A program made the translations under genes and the position numbers. A stretch of DNA of 64,000 nucleotides from Peptococcaceae bacterium UBA4068 (GTDB lineage Bacteria; Bacillota; Dehalobacteriia; UBA4068), in the NCBI GenBank assembly GCA_002382665.1, contig DFZA01000009.1, forward strand, positions 124,001-188,000, read 5' to 3'. Under the pieces are notes generated by a model. It saw nothing but the letters and a program-made list of their open reading frames with translations, was not told where the DNA came from and made no database searches. Positions 56,983 through 64,000 of the stretch are shown one piece after another; the first letter of the stretch is position 1; every line of letters starts with the position of its first letter.

Positions 56983-57998
56983 AACGCTATTTTCCGGTAT
57001 TAATATTACTAATTTTAATACCGCTTTTTTTAACAGGATGCGGTAAACAGGCCGAATTTGCCTTGATTTATGGCGATACCATGACCGATCAGATGCTAAT
57101 AATATCATCATCGAAAACTTCATTGGTTGATGCATTGGCGGACAACGGGTTGCCAGCAACCGATAAAGTGCTCGTCTATACCGGTGAATACGATATTGTC
57201 TCCGCTGATGCAGACGATATTTCTTTATCATCCAACGGCTCTATAATTATCGGCAACACCACTTATCAAGGCGCAATAGGGCTGATGCTGAATCCGCCGG
57301 ACGCTACGGTGCGAGATGCATATTCTCTGACCCGGGACTGGCTCAAGTCAGGAGAGAGAGTATTGTTTATCTATTTGGACGGTTTTGGGTTTGATAGCTG
57401 GGTGGCAGCCCTTGGCAGAGGTGACGTGCCAAATCTGTCCCGATTGACTGTGGAACAGGCGTCCGCCGTCTACCCTACTATCACACCAGTCAATTACGCT
57501 GCCATGGTAACCGGAAAAACGCCATCTATCAACGGTGTAAAACAACGCAGCGATCATACGCTGGCCTGTGATTCGATATTCGATTATACGTCAGACAAGG
57601 GACTTTCGACCATCATTATTGAAGGCGACCAGCAAATCATCAGTTTCACTGTTGAACAGCAACTGCATCCCGATTATGATAATAGCGGTGATACTGATAA
57701 CGAAGTATTCGCCTCAGCTAAACAGGCTGCAGAAAACAGTGATTATGATTTGGTATTTGTGCATTTCCACGGCATAGATGACTGTGAGCATAGCTATGGT
57801 CCGCAAACAGACCAAGTATTTGCTAAAATAGCCGACGTAGATCAGATGGTAGGCCAACTGCTGGAAAACTGGAATGGCAAGGTAGTTGTGGTTGCCGATC
57901 ACGGACAGCATCTATCGGCAGAAAATGACGATAAAGATAGCGGAACACACGGCGCCTTTTGCGCCACAGATATTTTTGTGCCGTTAATGTATCGATAG
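56979..57998 (+). CDS. Alkaline phosphatase superfamily lipoprotein (phosphodiesterase-like)
   Basis: A 339-residue lipoprotein: lipobox FLTGC (Cys21), then an alkaline phosphatase/nucleotide pyrophosphatase-type domain. Two-metal ligands and nucleophile are in place: LFIYLDGFGFD, the nucleophile Thr region YPTITPVNYAAMVTG, HGIDDCEHSYG, VVADHGQHLS and SGTHGAF. It likely cleaves a phosphodiester or phosphate ester outside the membrane. The frame encoding the signal peptide begins at ATA, not ATG, 9 nt after GGAGG; the first ATG (57063) would delete the signal peptide. It overlaps the S-component stop. Confidence 0.72.
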   Translation: MKRYFPVLILLILIPLFLTGCGKQAEFALIYGDTMTDQMLIISSSKTSLVDALADNGLPATDKVLVYTGEYDIVSADADDISLSSNGSIIIGNTTYQGAIGLMLNPPDATVRDAYSLTRDWLKSGERVLFIYLDGFGFDSWVAALGRGDVPNLSRLTVEQASAVYPTITPVNYAAMVTGKTPSINGVKQRSDHTLACDSIFDYTSDKGLSTIIIEGDQQIISFTVEQQLHPDYDNSGDTDNEVFASAKQAAENSDYDLVFVHFHGIDDCEHSYGPQTDQVFAKIADVDQMVGQLLENWNGKVVVVADHGQHLSAENDDKDSGTHGAFCATDIFVPLMYR

Positions 57999-58007
57999 GA
58001 GGAGCTT

Positions 58008-59645
58008 ATGAAAAAGACAATATTTATACTAATTATAATAACCTGCATTTTAACTTCCGTACCCGTTTGGGCAACCGACGTTCTCAATGAAACTGCAGCA
58101 CACTATTATTATGTAGGCAATGATAATCAAATACTTGCTCAATACGGCAAAACCGATTACCTTTACGATACTTTGACTTTGGCCGGCAACGGCATGTCGA
58201 AGGTCACTACTTATACGGTTCTGCAGCTGGAAAACCTGGCTTTCACCACCGATTTAGGGTATCAAAACACCTATAGCCTAGTGACCAGCGGTAATGATTA
58301 TTCTCGGCCGGTAATGACCGGCGTTAAAGCATATGATTTTCTTGTTTATGCGGGTATGGATAAAAACCTTCCGGACAGCACTCCGGTTAAATTCATCAGT
58401 AAAGACGGCTACGCCATAACCTTAACATTGGGACAACTGCGAACCGGTTATAACCGCTATACTTCCTTAACCGCCCTTACCGCCGAAGAAACAAATCTGC
58501 CGGTATTGATCAGTTTCGGCAGTAACGGATTGCCTTTAGTCGGGCCTACAGGTACTCAGGCAGTTTATCAGGAATTTACGGCGGCAGACGGCTACAGCCA
58601 AACAGCCGATAATATCGGCGGCTCGTTACGCCTGACCATCGGTCAAAACTTTGTCGGTGAAAACAATGCATCATACAACAGCAAATGGCTGGCGGCAATT
58701 ATTATCGGCGACGCCAACGGCTACGTATATACTCGTGAAACCGTGGCTACCACTATGGACGACACAGTGCCAGAAGGCGGTAACTGGACACATAACCAAT
58801 CAGGCTATGATAAATACCTTAGCAATACTTTAGTGATCAGCGGTAGCGAAGCCAAAGCTACCGAACTGACGGTAAATGATCTGGAATCGCTGAGTTCTGA
58901 TATTGTGCGTCAATATTTAGCCGCCTCCGGAGGACGTCATGTTTATGAGGGAGTAGTACTGCGCGATCTGATTAAGAACTATTTAAAAGACAGCATTAAT
59001 ACGCCAAGTAAGGTCACCATCATTGCCCAAGATGGATACGCGGTGACAATCGACGTAAACGATATCATCAATGGTATAGAAAGCTTCTACCAACCAGGAA
59101 AACATCGTGATATAATATTGGCGTATGCTATTGACGGCGTACCGCTGGTAACCGACGACAAGGATATACTCTACAACGACATTAACGCTTACGGTCCGTT
59201 ACAGTTAATCGTGGAAAACACTGTCTCTCAATGGGTTAAGAGCGTTGCTCAGATTATCATCGGCGACAGTACCTTTACCGATACCAAATCCGTTGCCGTA
59301 AACAGGCTTTATGTTAAAGGTATCATTGGCGGCTACAGCAACGGTAGTTTCTGTCCCGCTAACAGTATCAGCTATGGCGAAGCCTTGAAGATAGTTATGC
59401 TGGCCGCAGGTTATAAGCAGCAGCCCGCAGCTAGCGGCAGACATTGGGCGGACGGCTATTTACAGCAGGCAATTCAGGCTGGATTAACAGTAGACAAGAA
59501 TATTGATCTCGATCAACCAATCAGTGGCGATCAGGTAAATACACTTTTGGCTAAATTTTTCGCTTCGGTCGAAACACCGTTTACTCAGGGAGATAATACC
59601 GTTAGCCGCGGCAAACTGGCGGAAACAATAAACGAACTGATATAA
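58008..59645 (+). CDS. SLH-anchored protein with two SUOX-like domains
   Basis: A 545-residue secreted protein: signal MKKTIFILIIITCILTSVPVWA, SUOX-like domain 1 (about 48-240: VKAYDFLVYAG, VKFISKDGYAITLTLGQL, GSLRLTIGQNFVG), domain 2 (about 270-425: VYEGVVLRDLIKNYL, VTIIAQDGYAVTIDV, AYAIDGVPLV), then C-terminal SLH repeats (VKGIIGGYSNGSFCPANSISYGE) that bind the cell wall. GGAGGAG precedes the ATG. Wall anchoring places ligand-binding domains outside the membrane-proximal lipoproteins. Confidence 0.78.
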   Translation: MKKTIFILIIITCILTSVPVWATDVLNETAAHYYYVGNDNQILAQYGKTDYLYDTLTLAGNGMSKVTTYTVLQLENLAFTTDLGYQNTYSLVTSGNDYSRPVMTGVKAYDFLVYAGMDKNLPDSTPVKFISKDGYAITLTLGQLRTGYNRYTSLTALTAEETNLPVLISFGSNGLPLVGPTGTQAVYQEFTAADGYSQTADNIGGSLRLTIGQNFVGENNASYNSKWLAAIIIGDANGYVYTRETVATTMDDTVPEGGNWTHNQSGYDKYLSNTLVISGSEAKATELTVNDLESLSSDIVRQYLAASGGRHVYEGVVLRDLIKNYLKDSINTPSKVTIIAQDGYAVTIDVNDIINGIESFYQPGKHRDIILAYAIDGVPLVTDDKDILYNDINAYGPLQLIVENTVSQWVKSVAQIIIGDSTFTDTKSVAVNRLYVKGIIGGYSNGSFCPANSISYGEALKIVMLAAGYKQQPAASGRHWADGYLQQAIQAGLTVDKNIDLDQPISGDQVNTLLAKFFASVETPFTQGDNTVSRGKLAETINELI

Positions 59646-59656
59646 GAGGACAGCAA

Positions 59657-60157
59657 ATGAAAAAGAAACATATTATTATTATTCTGATTGTGATGGCAGC
59701 GGTAGTAGCAGTACTGGCCTATCTCAACCGACCTGAAGACCAGCCGGTTTCAGGTAATCTGGAAATCTCTATTAGTGGCAAGACGTTTGTTTACACAATG
59801 AAAGATATTCAGTCCTTACCCAAAATCGAATTTGAAAAAGAAATCGTTTCCTCCAGCCAGGAAAACCAGAAAGGCTTGTTTACCGGCGTAACATTACATG
59901 ATTTGTTGAACGCCGCCAATCCTGATTGGCAAAAACAAGGAACGATGGTAGTCTGCAGGGCCGAGGACGGCTTTGTTTCCTCTTTTGATGTAACTGAAGT
60001 AGCTACGGATAATAACATCATCGTCGCCTACCTGATTGACGGAAAATCTCTTGGTACCAAAGAGGATAGTGGCAAAGGACCTTTCCGCATTGTCGTACAG
60101 GACGACGAATTCGGCACCCGTTCTACCTACTGGTTGAGTGAAATAGAGGTACAATAA
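59657..60157 (+). CDS. Membrane-anchored protein with one SUOX-like domain
   Basis: A 166-residue protein with an N-terminal membrane anchor (HIIIILIVMAAVVAVLAYL) and one SUOX-like domain (about 30-166): GLFTGVTLHDLLNAANPDW, VVCRAEDGFVSSFDVTEV, IVAYLIDGKSLG, FRIVVQDDEFGTRSTYWLSEIEVQ. The tail pattern (YW-x-x-x-I-x-V) matches the lipoprotein in this cluster. It begins 11 nt after the SLH gene and is 2 nt before the ATPase gene. It may be the membrane-proximal receptor. Confidence 0.75.
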   Translation: MKKKHIIIILIVMAAVVAVLAYLNRPEDQPVSGNLEISISGKTFVYTMKDIQSLPKIEFEKEIVSSSQENQKGLFTGVTLHDLLNAANPDWQKQGTMVVCRAEDGFVSSFDVTEVATDNNIIVAYLIDGKSLGTKEDSGKGPFRIVVQDDEFGTRSTYWLSEIEVQ

Positions 60158-60159
60158 AA

Positions 60160-60897
60160 ATGGACGCCGTTACTGTACATGATCTGCATTTTGCCTATCC
60201 GGAAAACACAGAGGTCCTGGACGGAGTAGATTTTACTATCAAAGAAGGCGAAACAGTAGTACTGGCCGGACTATCGGGCAGCGGTAAGACTACGCTAACA
60301 AATATCATTTGCGGCGTTATTCCGCAATTGATCAGAGGAACCATCAGCGGTCAAGTGCAATTATTTGGCGAGGATGTAATCGGTAAAACGCCGGCTGAAC
60401 TCACTGGCAAGGTAGCGCTGGTCTTCCAGGACAGTGATGAACAGTTGATTTGTACCACTGTCGAAGATGAGCTGGCGTTCGGGCCGGAAAATCTCTGCAT
60501 TGCCCCAGCTGAAATTACCACCATGATTGATACAGCATTGCAACGCTATCATCTGTCTGAGTTCAGACATCGCGATCCTGCTCATCTCTCCGGCGGACAA
60601 AAAAAAATGGTGGCTTTAGCCTCTGTATCAATGCTTAACCCCCAGTTAATTATATTTGACGAGCCATTATCCGGCTTGGATGAGGATGGACGAACGCTGG
60701 TTGCTGAATTATTGATGGAACTCAAAGCTGCCGGTCAAACGGTAATAATCGTAGAACACGATCTAACCGCTGTAACTGCAGGCATAGCTGACCGTTGGCT
60801 AGTTTTGGCTGACGGACATATTGCCGCTTTTGATGAACCACGGCAACTACTTACAAGCAAACTACTATATGACCTGGAATTGATGTTCGATGATTGA
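60160..60897 (+). CDS. ECF transporter ATPase A1
   Basis: A 245-residue ABC ATPase. Walker A is GLSGSGKTTLTN, Q loop LVFQDSDEQLICTTVEDELAFG (typical of ECF A subunits), signature LSGGQKKMVALA, Walker B LIIFDEPLSGLD, H loop IVEHDL. It pairs with the second ATPase, whose start it overlaps by 8 nt, to drive import via EcfT and the S component upstream. Confidence 0.92.
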   Translation: MDAVTVHDLHFAYPENTEVLDGVDFTIKEGETVVLAGLSGSGKTTLTNIICGVIPQLIRGTISGQVQLFGEDVIGKTPAELTGKVALVFQDSDEQLICTTVEDELAFGPENLCIAPAEITTMIDTALQRYHLSEFRHRDPAHLSGGQKKMVALASVSMLNPQLIIFDEPLSGLDEDGRTLVAELLMELKAAGQTVIIVEHDLTAVTAGIADRWLVLADGHIAAFDEPRQLLTSKLLYDLELMFDD

Positions 60898-61522
60898 AGT
60901 AAACAAATTAACATTTACATATGCCAAAAATGCGCTGCCTGTTATTAAAGAACTTAGCGCTATATTCAATAGAGGCGAAATAACTGCCGTCACCGGTAAA
61001 AACGGCTGCGGAAAAACTACCCTATCCAAGTTGATGACAGGCATTCTGCATCCTGATTGCGGAAGCGTATTTATCGACGGCGAAGATATTAGCGGCATGA
61101 ATTTATTTGCTATCGGGCAGCGCATCGGTTATATCTGGCAAAACCCCAACCGTCAGTTATTTTGTCCCACGGTGGCTGAAGAAATCGCTTTTGGGCTGCG
61201 TAACAAAGGTCTATCCGACGTGGAAATCAGCAGCGAAACAGATCGTTATCTGCAAATGTTTCGTCTGGCGGCAAAAAAATCAGCCCATCCCCTGCTTTTA
61301 AGTCTCGGAGAAAAGCAGCGGCTGGCACTAGCGGCGGTTTTATCTTTAGGAGCGCCTTATTTGCTTTTGGACGAGCCAACCGGTGGACTTGATGTGCGCT
61401 GCCGCCGTCTGCTAGGAGTTGAGTTGCAGCAACTGGCGGAACGGCAAAACTGCGGCGTAATAGTAATCAGTCATGAAGATGATTTTATACGCCGGTTTTG
61501 TGCAAGAAAGGTTGTGATGTGA
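60890..61522 (+). CDS. ECF transporter ATPase A2
   Basis: A 210-residue ABC ATPase, short at its C terminus. Walker A GKNGCGKTTLSKL, Q loop YIWQNPNRQLFCPTVAEEIAFG, signature-like LSLGEKQRLALA (LSGGQ usual; Gly to Leu at the third position), Walker B YLLLDEPTGGLD, H loop VISHEDDF. It overlaps both neighbours by a few nt. The altered signature may mean unequal roles of the two ATP sites. Confidence 0.9.
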   Translation: MIEVNKLTFTYAKNALPVIKELSAIFNRGEITAVTGKNGCGKTTLSKLMTGILHPDCGSVFIDGEDISGMNLFAIGQRIGYIWQNPNRQLFCPTVAEEIAFGLRNKGLSDVEISSETDRYLQMFRLAAKKSAHPLLLSLGEKQRLALAAVLSLGAPYLLLDEPTGGLDVRCRRLLGVELQQLAERQNCGVIVISHEDDFIRRFCARKVVM

Positions 61523-62256
61523 TGATACTGACCAACCTTGACGCAAGAGTCAAGCTGCTGATGCTGGTAGCAGTCTCTTCTGTGGCGCTGATCATCCAAC
61601 GACCGCTGACACTGGCCGCAGTGTTGCTGCTGACTTTAATATTATTACTGGCAGGCGGTGTGGACCGCGCCAAAGTCTGGAAACAAACCAGAGCCATGCT
61701 CAGTATCATTGGCGGTATCTTTATAATTCAATGCGTGTTCTGCCGCGCAGGCCTACCGCTGATTACTATAGGTGACTTTACGCTGGTCACTACTGGCGGC
61801 TTGCAGATGGCTGTTGTTGTCGCATTAAGACTGTTGATCATCATCAGCTCCGCGTTGATCGTGCTGACCGGCGAAATGCGTGATTATCTGCTGGCATTGC
61901 GTTGGTGCCGACTGCCGTATGAGATTGTCTATATGACGTTGGCCGCACTGCGCTTTATCCCTTTGCTCAGAGACGAGGCCGTGTCGATTTACTCAGCCAT
62001 GCAAATGCGCGGCTACAACATTAAATCCGCTAATTGGCATAAAAGAATTAAACTGTATCTGGCAATGCTGCTGCCGATTACCGCCAGCGCCTTGCATAAG
62101 GCCGGGCAGATGTCAATCGCCATGGAAACACGGGCTTTTCGCTGTATGCCCAATCGCAGCGAATGGCGTAGTTTGCAATTTTCTCGCGGGGACTTTATCT
62201 ATACAGCGATATTTTTCGTATTACTAATAGCAATTATAATTTTTATCAAACAATAA
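61522..62256 (+). CDS. ECF transporter T component
   Basis: A 244-residue EcfT: four to five membrane helices and the cytoplasmic coupling motifs SIYSAMQMRGYNI and SIAMETRAFRC, which contact the two ATPases. The ATG overlaps the ATPase stop (TGATG). Completes the ECF module of S (56431), A1, A2 and T. Confidence 0.9.
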   Translation: MILTNLDARVKLLMLVAVSSVALIIQRPLTLAAVLLLTLILLLAGGVDRAKVWKQTRAMLSIIGGIFIIQCVFCRAGLPLITIGDFTLVTTGGLQMAVVVALRLLIIISSALIVLTGEMRDYLLALRWCRLPYEIVYMTLAALRFIPLLRDEAVSIYSAMQMRGYNIKSANWHKRIKLYLAMLLPITASALHKAGQMSIAMETRAFRCMPNRSEWRSLQFSRGDFIYTAIFFVLLIAIIIFIKQ

Positions 62257-62266
62257 GGAGAATATT

Positions 62267-63007
62267 ATGAAAGCACTGGCTATTACTGGGTTTCCCCAGA
62301 CCGGCAAGACCACGGTTTGTGAAACAATCATCAACGGTCTGCAAAATCGGGGTTTTTCTGTGGGTTCAATCAAAGATGTCCAGTCAGATTTTTTTATTAA
62401 CTGTAACCGATCAACCAACAAACAACAGGATGACACACTCCAAGTGGCCGTTCGCAGCTTATCCGAAACAGGCATTCTTTATCAATCAGTACTGCCTATC
62501 GACCTGGTACTGAAACATTATGAACAGGACTTTGTTATTTTAGAAGACGTTGTTGATTGTAACGTACCGCTGATTATCACCGCAACCAACGAGCAGGAAA
62601 TCGTAGAACTTACCGACTGCCGCACTATCGCCGTATCAGGTTTATTTGCCATGCAAAACAGCGGCGAAATCAACGGATTACCGATCTTCGACGCGCTGCA
62701 AAATCCCGATCAATTAATAGATTATGTAATTGAAAACGCCTTTGAGCCGTTACCAAATTTTGACGCCGAATGCTGTTCAGCTTGCGGCAGTTCCTGCCAG
62801 GATATGGTAGGGCTGGTCGCGCATCATAAGGCCAAGCGCAGCGATTGCATTCTTTCCAATCAGTTGGTAGAATTGCTGATTAACGATAAACCTGTTAAAA
62901 TGGTACCATTTGTACAAAATATTTTACGTAACGCCGTTATGGGCGTAGTCAGTGAATTGCAGGGCTATGCTAAAAACAGTGAAATTAAAGTAAGGTTTAA
63001 AATCTAG
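62267..63007 (+). CDS. MobB-like P-loop protein with C-terminal Fe-S-type Cys motif
   Basis: A 246-residue protein. The N-terminal half resembles MobB, a nucleotide-binding partner in molybdopterin guanine dinucleotide synthesis: LAITGFPQTGKTTVCETIINGLQNRG with P-loop GFPQTGKTT, IKDVQSDFF, and VILEDVVDCNVPLII. The C-terminal part has CSACGSSC with a further Cys about 17 residues later (RSDC), the spacing of small 4Fe-4S domains, then VELLINDKPVKMVPFVQNILRN. It is the last gene of the operon, 10 nt after EcfT. MobB-like function is inference; a Fe-S-dependent role in cofactor or metal handling fits. Confidence 0.65.
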   Translation: MKALAITGFPQTGKTTVCETIINGLQNRGFSVGSIKDVQSDFFINCNRSTNKQQDDTLQVAVRSLSETGILYQSVLPIDLVLKHYEQDFVILEDVVDCNVPLIITATNEQEIVELTDCRTIAVSGLFAMQNSGEINGLPIFDALQNPDQLIDYVIENAFEPLPNFDAECCSACGSSCQDMVGLVAHHKAKRSDCILSNQLVELLINDKPVKMVPFVQNILRNAVMGVVSELQGYAKNSEIKVRFKI

Positions 63008-63040
63008 CTAATACCTTTATTCAAATTGTGATTTTAATAA

Positions 63041-63073
63041 CAACGGCAGTATTAACCGGTACTGCCGTTGTTT
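63041..63073 (+). terminator. ECF operon terminator
   Basis: CAACGGCAGTA/TACTGCCGTTG hairpin with a T-rich tail, 34 nt after the MobB-like stop. Confidence 0.85.
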
Positions 63074-63194
63074 CTATTAATAATCCATAGATTGTCCATT
63101 TTTATGAACCAAATAACATAGGCCCTCATATATTGTATTGAACAAGCAAATTGTTCAAAAATAAAATCTTTATGTATACAGGAGATGTAAATCT

Positions 63195-64000
63195 ATGGCA
63201 ACACTTTTTACTAATCAGGCGCTACTTACCTATAATAACGGACAGACCACTTTATCAAATATAGTTCAAGGTAGTATTCTCGATGCCGTTACCATAACCA
63301 AAACGGCAGTCAACGACGACTATATCTTTGGCGACGATGTAACCTACTATGTCTCTATAACCAACAACACCGGATCCGATCTTACATCGGTGAGCTTTGT
63401 AGATAATTTAGGCCAGTACCCCTACGGAGCTCCGCCAGTTAACCTCTACCCATTAACTTATGTCGGACCGGTATTACACTTTAGGAACGGTGCAGCACAG
63501 GCCAACATTGTGCCTCTTACCACATCACCGACCCTGACATTAACAATCCCCCTGATCCCGGCCGGCGGCAATGTTTTGCTGGTATATGAAGTGGACGTCA
63601 ACGAATATGCTCCGCTTGATGTCGAAGACAGCATCGAAAATATTGTTACTGTCAGCGGCGGCGGTATTGTTGATCCTGTTACCGCCACGGAAACAATTTA
63701 CACCAGCGATATCCCGCAACTGGCGATTACCAAAAATATGTCGCCTAATCCGGTTGCGGATAACTCAACTCTCACTTACACCTTTATACTGGAGAACTAT
63801 GGCAATACTGCGTCAACCGATGTTGTGCTGACCGATACTTTTGATCCGGCTCTCGCCACCGGTATCACTGTTACATTAGACGGATCACCACTGACAATAA
63901 CCACTCAATATACTTACACTGCCGGAACCGGCGCATTTGCAACTATTTCCGGTGTCATAACGATTCCTGCCGCTACTTATGCACAGGACGGATCGGGCGT
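63195..64000 (+). CDS. DUF11-repeat surface protein (5' part only)
   Basis: An open frame of 268 codons running off the right edge. It starts MATLFTNQALLTYNNGQTTL, the N-terminal pattern of a Bacillota family of DUF11-containing secreted proteins that lack a classical signal peptide. Two repeat-like units are visible (KTAVNDDYIFGDDVTYYVSITNNTG; LAITKNMSPNPVADNSTLTYTF), Thr- and Asp-rich beta sandwiches. GGAGATG precedes the ATG. Probably a cell-surface structural or adhesive protein; C-terminal anchoring not visible. Confidence 0.75.
   Translation, partial: MATLFTNQALLTYNNGQTTLSNIVQGSILDAVTITKTAVNDDYIFGDDVTYYVSITNNTGSDLTSVSFVDNLGQYPYGAPPVNLYPLTYVGPVLHFRNGAAQANIVPLTTSPTLTLTIPLIPAGGNVLLVYEVDVNEYAPLDVEDSIENIVTVSGGGIVDPVTATETIYTSDIPQLAITKNMSPNPVADNSTLTYTFILENYGNTASTDVVLTDTFDPALATGITVTLDGSPLTITTQYTYTAGTGAFATISGVITIPAATYAQDGSG

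Noticed and set aside
60160..62256. Cobalt/nickel (CbiMNQO) importer
   Set aside because: No CbiM or CbiN-like protein is present; the S component and the surface domains do not fit, so a different substrate is favoured.
63571..63831. 86-codon ORF inside the DUF11 gene
   Set aside because: It is a frame shadow of the long DUF11-repeat frame, which is open to the window edge.

Overview
The window is a chromosomal segment from a moderately AT-rich member of the Bacillota. Evidence is gene content and order: mraZ-rsmH, recA-recX-rny-ymdB, rpsB-tsf-pyrH-frr-uppS-cdsA-dxr-rseP-ispG-proS, hslU-hslV-xerC-trmFO-topA-dprA, long-form hpf, comF, a ComFB-like protein and SLH-domain surface proteins. The short (217-residue) EF-Ts and the SLH proteins fit a Negativicutes or Clostridia lineage; no species can be named from the sequence alone.

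Layout. 1-53.8 kb is mostly minus-strand housekeeping: the start of the division/cell-wall cluster (rsmH, mraZ with its own operator), a membrane exporter-like protein, a PerR-type regulator, gdhA, dnaE-radC, an LCP ligase, guaB, a divergent CobS-like protein, PHP and M19 hydrolases, ymdB, rny, recX-recA, proS-ispG-rseP-dxr-cdsA-uppS, frr-pyrH-tsf-rpsB, hslUV-xerC, trmFO, topA, dprA, a Ddl plus membrane-anchored MurF-like pair with an alpha/beta hydrolase, hpf, comF, an SLH protein, ispA-xseB-xseA, then (plus strand) tRNA-Leu(CAG) and a nitroreductase, followed by a MATE exporter and a DUF4213/DUF364 protein. Small inserts interrupt it: a ribbon-helix-helix gene and a small coiled-coil gene between ymdB and rny, a palindrome-rich MITE-like element between hslU and rpsB, and a possible RNA gene beside gdhA.

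53.9-63.1 kb (plus strand) is the most unusual part: an apparent operon for an ECF-type (energy-coupling factor) importer. It encodes an S component, two ATPases, a T component, a lipoprotein of the alkaline phosphatase/phosphodiesterase superfamily, and four exported proteins that together carry six copies of a domain resembling the molybdopterin-binding fold of sulfite oxidase, anchored by a lipid, a membrane helix, SLH repeats, or an unidentified route in a protein with stalk domains. It ends with a MobB-like P-loop protein carrying a Cys cluster typical of Fe-S domains. A long, highly structured non-coding segment, bracketed by two near-identical hairpins that differ by a compensatory base-pair change, lies just before the lipoprotein gene. 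My inference is a cell-surface capture, processing and import system for a pterin-type cofactor or a related ligand; the substrate is not proven. The window ends inside a DUF11-repeat surface protein.
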